DNA of 5,211 nucleotides from contig URWG01000131.1 in assembly GCA_900551495.1 (NCBI GenBank), positions 1-5,211 on the forward strand, in the 5' to 3' direction. Below are positions 1 to 5,211 of this stretch, piece by piece; position 1 is the stretch's first letter, and the number at the start of each line of letters is the position of its first letter. A program made the translations under genes and the position numbers. The notes under the pieces are model-generated. The model was not told the DNA's origin and did no database searches. It saw only the letters and a list, made by a program, of their open reading frames with translations. This stretch comes from an uncultured Eubacteriales bacterium. GTDB lineage: Bacteria; Bacillota; Clostridia; Oscillospirales; Oscillospiraceae.

Positions 1-50
1 TTTTACATGAGATTCCCACGTCGGGCTTCGCCCTCCTCGGAATGACAACG
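1..50 (-). repeat. Short imperfect palindromic intergenic repeat (GTCATTCCGAGG...GAATCTC type)
   Basis: Read on the - strand, this stretch begins near GTCATTCCGAGG and ends in GTGGGAATCTC. It folds on itself: ATTCC at 12-16 pairs with GGAAT at 39-43, and inside that GGGC at 23-26 pairs with GCCC at 30-33 around a TTC loop. I recognise the style from memory: many bacterial genomes carry dispersed intergenic elements of the form GTCATTCTGAGCG...GAAGAATCTC. Only one copy lies in this window, so its repetitive nature is inferred, and the element may extend beyond the left edge. It sits just before the terminator of the upstream gene, a usual place for such elements. Confidence 0.5.
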
Positions 51-70
51 GAGTTCTTTGACAAGCTGGG

Positions 71-102
71 TGGGCGGCGAAGCTTTTTCGCCGCCCATTT
101 TT
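71..102 (+). terminator. Rho-independent terminator of the upstream gene
   Basis: A perfect 11-base-pair stem (TGGGCGGCGAA at 71-81 with TTCGCCGCCCA at 87-97) closes a 5-base loop (82-86) and is followed directly by five T residues at 98-102. This is a textbook intrinsic terminator reading on the + strand. It ends a transcription unit whose gene lies left of the window, and it separates that unit from the efflux operon. There is no matching T run on the opposite strand, so it appears one-directional. Confidence 0.9.
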
Positions 103-153
103 GATAGTTTCGTCGGGGCTTCCTCAAAGAACGGTGCAAAATTCGGCTGCTTT

Positions 154-195
154 CAATTCCGCGCGGAAGGGTATTGCCTTTTCCGTGCGGAATTG
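154..195. promoter_or_regulatory. Two copies of palindrome TTCCGYGCGGAA over the efflux promoter (candidate operator)
   Basis: TTCCGCGCGGAA at 157-168 is a perfect 12-base palindrome, and TTCCGTGCGGAA at 181-192 is the same site with one central change. Their centres are 24 bp apart. The first lies upstream of the -35 element, and the second sits in the spacer between -35 and -10. A bound dimeric repressor would therefore cover the promoter. The two copies are also inverted with respect to each other over a longer span: 154-168 can pair with 181-195 as 15 pairs including one G-T, so a cruciform or hairpin is an alternative reading. No regulator gene is present in the window; regulation by a TetR-, MarR- or MerR-type protein would be typical for efflux genes but is inference. 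Confidence 0.55.
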
Positions 196-202
196 CTATA
201 AT
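174..202 (+). promoter_or_regulatory. Sigma-A type promoter of the MATE-ABC efflux operon
   Basis: The -35 element TTGCCT (174-179, four of six consensus bases) is followed by a 17-bp spacer and a perfect -10 TATAAT (197-202). TGC directly before the -10 gives an extended -10 motif. Transcription would begin near 208-210, leaving a leader of about 30 bases that ends in the GGAG ribosome binding site at 231-234. The palindromes at 157-168 and 181-192 overlie this promoter. Confidence 0.8.
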
Positions 203-240
203 ATGCGGACACATTAAAAAAGATAAAAACGGAGATTTTT

Positions 241-1641
241 ATGCGAACCTCATTACGGAAGCGGTACATCGGAAACCGCGCTTTTTATGCAATGGCACTG
301 GCGATCGCCGTGCCGATCATGGTGCAAAACGGCATCACCCAGTTCGTCAGCCTGCTGGACAATATCATGGTCGGACGGGTCGGTGAGGCGGAGATGCGCG
401 GCGTCGGCGTGGCAAACACGCTGATTTTTGTGTTCAATCTGGCAATTTTCGGCGCAGTATCCGGCGCGGGCATTTTCGGTGCACAGTATTACGGCGGTCA
501 GGACTACGACGGTGTACGCCATGCCTTCCGCTTTAAGCTCTGCGTCAGCATCGGACTGCTGGTGCTCGGCACGGCGGTGTTTCTGCTGTTCGGCGACAGG
601 CTTATCATGCTCTATCTCCTCGGCGAGGGAACAGAGGCGGAGCGTACCGCGAGCTTCGTCCACGCGCAAAACTACCTGCGCATCATGCTGGTCGGCTTCC
701 TGCCGTTTGTCCTGTCGCAGTGCTATTCCGGCACGCTGCGCGAGTGCGGTCAGACAATCGTCCCCATGGTGGCGGGCATCGCCTCGGTGCTGGTAAACCT
801 CTGCCTCAACACGGTGCTGATCTTCGGCTATCTGGGCTTCCCCGCGCTGGGCGCGGAGGGCGCTGCCATCGCAACGGTCATCGCCCGCTTTGCCGAGGCG
901 GGGATCGTCATGATTTGGGCACACGCAAAGCCGGAGAAAAATCCCTACATCGTCGGGGTTTATCGATCGCTGCGCATTCCGAAGCGGCTTTCCGTTCAAA
1001 TTGCAAAAAAGACCGTTCCGCTGATGCTCAACGAGACGCTATGGGCGGTCGGTATGGCGCTCCTGAGCCAGTGCTATTCGCTCAGCGGGCTGGTCGTCGG
1101 TCCCGCGTACACCATCTGCTCGACCGTTTCCAATGTATTTAACGTTGCATTTTTGGCGATGGGCAACGCCATCGGCATTATTGTCGGGCAGCTCCTCGGT
1201 GCGGACAAGCTCGACGAGGCGGTGGATACCGACCGCAAGCTGATTGTCTTTTCCGTTGTGATCTGCTTCGTAATCGGCGGCGTGATGGCGGCGATGTCGC
1301 ACCTGATTCCGCAGATTTATAACGCGACGGAGGCGGCGCGCTCGCTGGCTGCCGATTTTCTGCTGATTATGGCGCTGTGTATGCCGCTCAACAGCCTCGC
1401 AAACGCCTGCTATTTCACCCTCCGCTCGGGCGGTAAGACCTTTGTCACCTTCCTGTTCGACAGCTTTTACGTCTGCGTTTTCACCGTGCCGCTGGCATAC
1501 GGGCTGCACTTCCTCGGCGTGAGCATCGTGCCGCTGTTTCTCATCTGCCAGCTCGCGGACATCGGCAAGTGCGTTATCGGTCTGATTATGATAAAAAAGG
1601 GAATGTGGATCCATAATATCGTCAAAGGAACAGAGCAATGA
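241..1641 (+). CDS. MATE family efflux transporter
   Basis: This 466-residue, strongly hydrophobic protein fits the multidrug and toxic compound extrusion family: inner-membrane antiporters of usually 440-480 residues with 12 transmembrane helices in two related halves, exporting organic cations or drugs in exchange for Na+ or H+. The first half opens with a short basic tail (residues 1-13) and then the typical helix-1 region around P25, Q29, D40 and G45 (PIMVQNGITQFVSLLDNIMVG). The LGAEGAAIAT motif near 203-212 is the usual MATE signature before helix 6. The second half repeats the pattern from about 258 (VPLMLNETLW), with MGNAIGIIVGQLLGA at about 307-321. The ATG is supported by GGAG six bases upstream (231-234) and by the promoter just before it. 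The last codon overlaps the start of the ABC exporter gene, so the two are probably translated together. The family is clear; the substrate and the coupling ion cannot be read from the sequence. Confidence 0.93.
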   Translation: MRTSLRKRYIGNRAFYAMALAIAVPIMVQNGITQFVSLLDNIMVGRVGEAEMRGVGVANTLIFVFNLAIFGAVSGAGIFGAQYYGGQDYDGVRHAFRFKLCVSIGLLVLGTAVFLLFGDRLIMLYLLGEGTEAERTASFVHAQNYLRIMLVGFLPFVLSQCYSGTLRECGQTIVPMVAGIASVLVNLCLNTVLIFGYLGFPALGAEGAAIATVIARFAEAGIVMIWAHAKPEKNPYIVGVYRSLRIPKRLSVQIAKKTVPLMLNETLWAVGMALLSQCYSLSGLVVGPAYTICSTVSNVFNVAFLAMGNAIGIIVGQLLGADKLDEAVDTDRKLIVFSVVICFVIGGVMAAMSHLIPQIYNATEAARSLAADFLLIMALCMPLNSLANACYFTLRSGGKTFVTFLFDSFYVCVFTVPLAYGLHFLGVSIVPLFLICQLADIGKCVIGLIMIKKGMWIHNIVKGTEQ

Positions 1642-3392
1642 ACAATAAAGACACAAAATACTATCAGTCGCACGGCCTCATGCGCATTTTTCTCTCGTAT
1701 TTCAAGCCCCACCGCAGACTCTTTGCGATGGATATGCTGTGCGCAATCATCGTTGCGGCGGTCGATCTGGCGTTTCCGCTGGTGTCGCGCACGGCGATGA
1801 ACGATCTTCTGCCGCGCAACGCATACACGACCTTCTTCATCGTCATGGGCGTGATGGCGGCGGCATACCTCCTCCGCGCGTTTTTGTACTACGTGATCTG
1901 CTACTGGGGTCACACCTTCGGTATCCGCGTGGAGGCGGACATTCGGCGTGATCTGTTCAGCCATATGCAGTCGCTGGGCTATGAATTCTACGACCGCAAC
2001 CGCACCGGTCAGCTCATGAGCCGCCTGACGAGCGACCTGTTCGAGATCACCGAGCTTGCCCACCACGGACCGGAGGACCTCGTGATCTCCGTGCTGACCA
2101 TCATCGGCGCACTGGTCGTAATGTTCTCGATCGAATGGCGGCTGGCGCTGGTGGTGTGCGTGATCCTGCCGATCCTGCTCGTCGTGGTCATTTCGCGCCG
2201 CCGCAAAATGGCAAGCGCTTCAAAAAACGTCAAAAAACGCACCGCCGCCATCAATGCCGAGATCGAATCGTCGCTCTCCGGTATTCGGACGGCGAAGGCG
2301 TTTGCCAACGAGTCGGTCGAATTTCGGAAGTTCGACGAGGCAAACGAGCGCTTTAAGGTCTCAAAGCGGGAATTCCACAAGGAGATGGGCATTTTCAGCG
2401 GCTCGCTGGAATTCTTCATGTCCATTCTCTCCGTCGCGGTCATTGCGGCGGGCGGCGCACTCATCATGTCGGACAGCATTGAAATGGTCGATCTTCTGAC
2501 CTTCAGCCTGTATATTTCCACCTTTATCAGTCCGGTGCGGAAGCTTGTGAACTTCGCGGAGATGTTCGCCAGCGGCTTTGCGGGACTGGAGCGCTTCGCC
2601 GAGCTGATGCGCACCGAGCCGCGGCTGAAGGATGCGCCCGACGCCGTCCCGCTGACGGATGTCCGCGGCGAGATCGACATTAAGGACGTCTCCTTCGCCT
2701 ACGAGGAGCCGGACGTCCTTGAAAACGTAACGCTGCACATTAAGACCGGTGAGACGGTGGCGATCGTCGGACCCTCCGGCGGCGGTAAGAGCACGCTCTG
2801 CCGACTGATCCCGCGCTTTTACGACGTGACCGAGGGCGAGATCGACATCGACGGGCGGGACATCCGCACCGTCACACAGAGGTCGCTCCATCAAGTCATC
2901 GGCGTGGTGCAGCAGGACGTGTTCCTCTTTGCCGACACCATCGGCAACAACATCCGCTACGGCAAGCCCGACGCGACGCAGGAGGAGATCGTCGAGGCGG
3001 CAAAGCGGGCGGAGATTTACGACGACATCATGGCAATGCCCGACGGCTTTGATACCAACGTCGGTGAACGCGGCACGCTCCTGTCCGGCGGGCAGAAGCA
3101 GCGCGTGTCCATCGCCCGTATCTTCCTGAAAAACCCGCCCATCCTGATTTTGGACGAGGCGACCAGCGCCCTTGACAGCGTGACCGAGGCGAAAATCCAG
3201 TCCGCGCTTGACGCGCTAGCAGTCGGCAGGACGACGCTCATCATCGCCCACCGCCTGTCCACCATCCGCAGCGCCTCGCGCATCGTCGTGATTGCGGACG
3301 GCAGAATTTGCGAGCAGGGAACGCACGCCGAGCTGATGGCGCGGGACGGAATGTATGCCGCGCTGCAAAAAACGCAGAAGCTCCTTTCATAA
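1638..3392 (+). CDS. ABC-type half-exporter (fused permease and ATPase), MsbA/MdlB/BmrA-like
   Basis: The 584-residue protein has the standard half-transporter layout: a six-helix membrane domain (about residues 20-310) followed by a nucleotide-binding domain (about 345-584). The segment near 117-133 (FYDRNRTGQLMSRLTSD) is the intracellular-loop signature of ABCB-type exporters. Every ATPase element is intact: A-loop Y355, Walker A GPSGGGKST 378-386 with K384, Q-loop Q426, signature LSGGQ 482-486, Walker B ILILD 502-506 with catalytic E507, D-loop SALD 510-513 and switch H538. One half-transporter with complete sites suggests a homodimer that exports lipids, drugs or peptides using ATP. The ATG shares the ATGA overlap with the MATE stop codon, so it depends on the upstream gene for transcription and probably for translation. 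There is no peptidase C39 domain, and no bacteriocin genes are nearby. Family assignment is firm; substrate is unknown. Confidence 0.94.
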   Translation: MNNKDTKYYQSHGLMRIFLSYFKPHRRLFAMDMLCAIIVAAVDLAFPLVSRTAMNDLLPRNAYTTFFIVMGVMAAAYLLRAFLYYVICYWGHTFGIRVEADIRRDLFSHMQSLGYEFYDRNRTGQLMSRLTSDLFEITELAHHGPEDLVISVLTIIGALVVMFSIEWRLALVVCVILPILLVVVISRRRKMASASKNVKKRTAAINAEIESSLSGIRTAKAFANESVEFRKFDEANERFKVSKREFHKEMGIFSGSLEFFMSILSVAVIAAGGALIMSDSIEMVDLLTFSLYISTFISPVRKLVNFAEMFASGFAGLERFAELMRTEPRLKDAPDAVPLTDVRGEIDIKDVSFAYEEPDVLENVTLHIKTGETVAIVGPSGGGKSTLCRLIPRFYDVTEGEIDIDGRDIRTVTQRSLHQVIGVVQQDVFLFADTIGNNIRYGKPDATQEEIVEAAKRAEIYDDIMAMPDGFDTNVGERGTLLSGGQKQRVSIARIFLKNPPILILDEATSALDSVTEAKIQSALDALAVGRTTLIIAHRLSTIRSASRIVVIADGRICEQGTHAELMARDGMYAALQKTQKLLS

Positions 3393-3427
3393 AAGGGAAG
3401 AGCTGTCCTTTCTTGGCAATTCACTCG

Positions 3428-3477
3428 GCGCTTTCATCAAAAGCGCTTTCGAAAGCCGCGAAGAAGCTTTCCGCGGG
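3428..3477 (+). terminator. Cluster of interlocked inverted repeats after the efflux operon (possible weak terminator)
   Basis: Several stems overlap here. GCGCTTT (3428-3434) pairs with AAAGCGC (3440-3446). GCTTTCGAAAGC (3445-3456) is a perfect palindrome. CCGCG (3456-3460) plus GAA (3463-3465) pairs with TTC plus CGCGG (3469-3476) around a GCT loop with a two-base bulge. The unit GCTTTC recurs at 3430, 3445 and 3466, with its inverse GAAAGC at 3451. It lies 36 bases after the ABC exporter stop codon, the place for an operon terminator, but none of the stems is followed by a proper T run. A weak or processed 3' end is therefore only one reading; a protein-binding site or a remnant repeat is also possible. 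Confidence 0.35.
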
Positions 3478-3515
3478 AATAATTGTCCAAAATATACGGA
3501 AATCGAATGGATTAC

Positions 3516-3544
3516 TTGCTTTTTTGATAAATTTGTGATATAAT
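3516..3544 (+). promoter_or_regulatory. Sigma-A type promoter of the sugar-kinase operon
   Basis: A perfect TATAAT (3539-3544), preceded directly by TGA (extended -10), sits 17 bp after TTGCTT (3516-3521). The first three -35 bases match consensus. Transcription should start near 3550-3552, giving a leader of about 120 bases before the kinase start codon. The surrounding 3481-3550 is markedly AT-rich compared with the flanking genes, as expected of a promoter. It gives the kinase and the following gene expression independent of the efflux operon. Confidence 0.78.
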
Positions 3545-3550
3545 TCAACA

Positions 3551-3673
3551 ACATGATACCTCGCGGAGCCGCGCACCTTCCGCCCGCGTCCTCATAGGAT
3601 GAGGCATGGAACGGCGGGCTCTGTCGGCATAGACCCGTTTTGCTCCACAAAACTATTGAGAGGATGATCTCTG
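3551..3673 (+). promoter_or_regulatory. Structured 5' leader with mutually exclusive stems (candidate cis-regulatory RNA)
   Basis: The predicted leader is long, GC-rich and non-coding. Visible stems in order are: CGCG 3562-3565 with 3570-3573; GCCCGC 3582-3587 with GCGGGC 3614-3619, enclosing the perfect hairpin CCTCAT 3590-3595 / ATGAGG 3599-3604; CGGG 3615-3618 plus TCTGT 3620-3624 with ATAGA 3629-3633 plus CCCG 3634-3637, around a CGGC loop; GTTTTG 3637-3642 with CAAAAC 3648-3653. The second and third stems both need 3615-3618, so they cannot coexist, as in a switch. There is no T run after any stem, so transcription attenuation is unlikely and control at translation would be the better guess. 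I do not recognise it as a known riboswitch class, T-box or ribosomal-protein leader. The stems were found by eye; no folding energies were computed. Confidence 0.4.
3658..3672 (+). promoter_or_regulatory. Ribosome binding site of the kinase gene, within a small hairpin
   Basis: GAGAGG (3658-3663) is the only Shine-Dalgarno-like sequence before the kinase and lies ten bases before the TTG at 3674, slightly long spacing. The same bases can pair with the sequence just ahead of the start codon: GAGA 3658-3661 with TCTC 3668-3671, or AGAG 3659-3662 with CTCT 3669-3672. That partly hides the site. A TGA at 3665-3667 in the kinase frame excludes any start further upstream than CTG 3671. The ATG at 3664 is in another frame. 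Confidence 0.5.
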
Positions 3674-4756
3674 TTGCATCAGAAATTGCGTCCCGAAGCA
3701 GCCGCGCAGCATTTCGCGCTGAACGGTAAATTGACAAGCTGCCGCACCTTCGGCTCCGGACATATCAACAGCACCTATCAGATCAAGACCGACCGCGACA
3801 GTGTTTATATTTTACAGCGCATCAATAAGTACGTCTTTACCGACCCGAGGGCGGTCATGGAGAACGTCGGCGCGGTGACGGAATATCTGCGCAGCCGCGT
3901 CAGCGACCCCGCCGAGACACTGCACTTCGTTCCGTCCGATGCGGGCACCTATTACTATGTTGACGAGAGCGGCGAGTATTGGCGCTGCTATGAATTTGCC
4001 GACGGCATCTGCTTGGAGGCACCGGAGAGCAACGCCGATTTCTACGAGAGCGCCATTGCTTTCGGGCGGTTTCAGGAGCTTTTGAAGGATTTTCCTGCCG
4101 AAACGCTGCATGAAACCATCCCGCTGTTCCATAATACTGTCAACCGCTATCGGCTGTTTAAGGAGGCGCTGGAGAAAAACCGCTCCGGTCGTGCTCCCGC
4201 GGCTGCCGACGAGATTGCCTTCATCATGGCGCGGGAGGCGGAGGCGGGCACCGTCTGCGACCTGCTCGAGCGCGGTGAGCTTCCCCTGCGCGTGACGCAT
4301 AACGACACAAAGCTCAACAACGTCCTGCTCGATCGCAAGACCCGTAAGGCGCTCTGCGTTCTGGACCTTGACACGGTTATGCCCGGCTCGTCGCTGTACG
4401 ATTTCGGCGACTCCATCCGCTTCGGCGCCGCCACGGCAGCGGAGGATGAGCCGGACGTCGGCAAGATGGGCTTGGATCTCGAGCGCTTTCGCGTCTATAC
4501 GGCGGGCTACCTCACCGCCTGCACCGGTCTGACCGACAAGGAGCGCGAGCTTCTGCCCCTCGGCGCGAAGATCATCACGCTGGAGCTTGCCGTCCGCTTC
4601 CTGACGGACTATCTTGACGGCGACCTCTATTTCAAGACCGACTATCCCGAGCACAATCTTGTCCGCGCACGCTCGCAGCTCAAGCTCGTGGCGGATATGG
4701 AGCAAAAATGGGAGCAAATGCAAAAAATCGTCGCGGACGAGGCGGCGAAGCACTGA
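3674..4756 (+). CDS. Aminoglycoside-phosphotransferase-fold sugar kinase, N-acetylhexosamine 1-kinase-like
   Basis: This 360-residue cytoplasmic protein has the APH/choline-kinase fold of small-molecule kinases. The nucleotide-binding loop is FGSGHINSTY (26-35), followed by the YILQRIN strand (45-51) expected to carry ATP contacts. The catalytic loop VTHNDTKLNN (207-216) has the Brenner pattern HxDxxxxN with H209, catalytic base D211 and metal ligand N216. The metal-binding stretch is LDLDTVMPG (230-238), followed by DFGDSIR (243-249). Both the GHIN and HNDTK...LDLDTVMPG wording and the length resemble bifidobacterial N-acetylhexosamine 1-kinase (NahK, about 360 residues), which phosphorylates GlcNAc or GalNAc at C1. 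Substrate is therefore inferred as an (amino)sugar, not shown; related proteins are often annotated only as phosphotransferase or mucin desulfatase. It is unlikely to be an antibiotic-resistance enzyme. The start is TTG, since an in-frame TGA at 3665 rules out an upstream ATG; CTG 3671 or TTG 3686 are less likely alternatives. The next gene follows after 12 bases. Confidence 0.82.
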   Translation: MHQKLRPEAAAQHFALNGKLTSCRTFGSGHINSTYQIKTDRDSVYILQRINKYVFTDPRAVMENVGAVTEYLRSRVSDPAETLHFVPSDAGTYYYVDESGEYWRCYEFADGICLEAPESNADFYESAIAFGRFQELLKDFPAETLHETIPLFHNTVNRYRLFKEALEKNRSGRAPAAADEIAFIMAREAEAGTVCDLLERGELPLRVTHNDTKLNNVLLDRKTRKALCVLDLDTVMPGSSLYDFGDSIRFGAATAAEDEPDVGKMGLDLERFRVYTAGYLTACTGLTDKERELLPLGAKIITLELAVRFLTDYLDGDLYFKTDYPEHNLVRARSQLKLVADMEQKWEQMQKIVADEAAKH

Positions 4757-4768
4757 TAGGAGATACGA

Positions 4769-5211
4769 ATGAAGTATTTGGGAATCGACTGTTCCGTTCG
4801 GAATCTGCCGGAGCTGGATCCGGAATTCATCCCCTTTGGCGTTTGGATCGACGCGTATGAAAAGGAAGCGACGAAGCCCCTGACCATCGCCATTGAGCGC
4901 GACAAGGGCAAAATCTCCGTCCATCATACCAAAATTCGCGGTACGGCGGAATCGGCGGAGGCAGACTACCGCTATGTCGAGCGGTACGTCAAGTTCCTGC
5001 TGTGGTCCATCGGCGGCTTCCGCATCTATCTCTGCGGCGACAGTGCGCTGGCAAAGCGCCTGCAAGCGGCGTACACCCTGCACGGCGAGCGGCGCTTCGA
5101 CGTGCAGTTCATGCAGGATGTCTACGAGGTGCCCTTTGAGGTGATCGACTGCGCACCCGAGGACTGCCCCGAGGCGAACGAGGCATCCGTCTCCATCGGC
5201 GGTCACATGGA
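4769..5211 (+). CDS. Partial: N-terminal region of a ROK-family sugar kinase/regulator-like protein
   Basis: Only 147 codons plus two bases are present; the gene runs off the right edge. It starts at ATG 4769 with an excellent AGGAG (4758-4762) six bases upstream, 12 bases after the kinase stop, so the two are cotranscribed. The visible part is a soluble, mixed alpha/beta sequence with no signal peptide or membrane helix. Stretches such as LDPEFIPFGVW (16-26), IAIERDKG (40-47), YRYVERYVKFLLW (68-80) and VIDCAPEDCPEA (128-139) match, from memory, a domain of about 150 residues that precedes the ROK (repressor, ORF, kinase) fold in some clostridial proteins annotated as ROK family. The ATP-binding DxGxT-type motif of the ROK core would then fall just beyond the window. 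That is the main uncertainty, because no catalytic motif is visible here. Next to a hexosamine-type kinase, a role in sugar phosphorylation or sensing is a reasonable inference. Confidence 0.6.
   Translation, partial: MKYLGIDCSVRNLPELDPEFIPFGVWIDAYEKEATKPLTIAIERDKGKISVHHTKIRGTAESAEADYRYVERYVKFLLWSIGGFRIYLCGDSALAKRLQAAYTLHGERRFDVQFMQDVYEVPFEVIDCAPEDCPEANEASVSIGGHM

Noticed and set aside
58..63. Perfect TTGACA, a possible -35 element
   Set aside because: No -10-like hexamer occurs 16-19 bases downstream, because that position is inside the terminator stem. The same hexamer also occurs by chance within the kinase gene (about 3731).
253..999. Open frame of 248 codons on the - strand inside the MATE gene
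   Set aside because: The peptide is low-complexity and polar with no family resemblance, and the opposite strand encodes a clear membrane transporter. It is treated as a shadow.
3308..3543. Small + strand open frames across the end of the ABC gene and into the gap
   Set aside because: They begin inside the ABC ATPase domain in other frames, run through the inverted-repeat cluster and promoter, and have no ribosome binding site or family resemblance.
3553..3597. Fourteen-codon leader peptide (MIPRGAAHLPPASS) at the start of the kinase leader
   Set aside because: The ATG lies only a few bases after the predicted transcription start, with no ribosome binding site. There is no run of a regulatory amino acid and no attenuator terminator downstream, so it cannot be supported as a coding feature.
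3551..3673. Known riboswitch or T-box in the kinase leader
   Set aside because: I looked for core motifs of T-box, TPP, FMN, SAM, cobalamin, glycine, lysine, guanidine, ZTP, tetrahydrofolate and fluoride RNAs and found none. It is kept only as an unclassified structured leader.
3674..4756. Aminoglycoside resistance gene
   Set aside because: The fold is shared with aminoglycoside phosphotransferases, but the GHIN loop and the HNDTK...LDLDTVMPG pattern point to the sugar-kinase branch, and the neighbouring gene fits sugar metabolism.
3812..5206. Long open frame of 464 codons on the - strand opposite the kinase and ROK-like genes
   Set aside because: It is a shadow of G+C-rich coding sequence: it spans two good + strand genes and their junction, has a composition rich in Arg, Ala, Asp and His without recognisable domains, and has no credible promoter or ribosome binding site.

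Overview
This window most likely comes from a gut-type Clostridia genome of the Oscillospiraceae/Ruminococcaceae kind. The reasons are a G+C-rich coding sequence with AT-rich promoters of the TATAAT type, GGAG-type ribosome binding sites, a four-base ATGA overlap between genes, and proteins that read like those of anaerobic Firmicutes. This is a judgement from style and remembered family resemblance, not from a database search. All four genes are on the + strand.

Layout. Positions 1-102 are the tail of an upstream unit: a short imperfect palindromic intergenic repeat (about 1-50), then a very clear rho-independent terminator (71-102). Positions 103-240 hold a good promoter (174-202) overlaid by two copies of the palindrome TTCCGYGCGGAA (157-168 and 181-192), a plausible repressor operator. 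This promoter drives a two-gene efflux operon: a MATE-family multidrug/cation antiporter (241-1641) and, overlapping it by four bases, a complete ABC half-exporter (1638-3392).

The 281-base gap 3393-3673 holds a cluster of interlocked inverted repeats (3428-3477, perhaps a weak terminator), a second promoter with the same architecture as the first (3516-3544), and a roughly 120-base GC-rich leader (3551-3673). The leader can fold in two mutually exclusive ways and ends in a small hairpin over the ribosome binding site. It precedes a second operon: an aminoglycoside-phosphotransferase-fold sugar kinase resembling N-acetylhexosamine 1-kinase (3674-4756, TTG start) and, 12 bases on, the first 147 codons of a protein that I match to the N-terminal region of a ROK-family sugar kinase/regulator (4769 to the window edge).

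The two operons look functionally separate: export of toxic compounds or drugs, and phosphorylation of (amino)sugars. No CRISPR array, tRNA, rRNA, insertion sequence or phage gene is visible. The coding content is ordinary. The observations most worth pursuing are the 5' leader of the kinase operon and the double palindrome in the efflux promoter; I do not see convincing evidence of a wholly new system.
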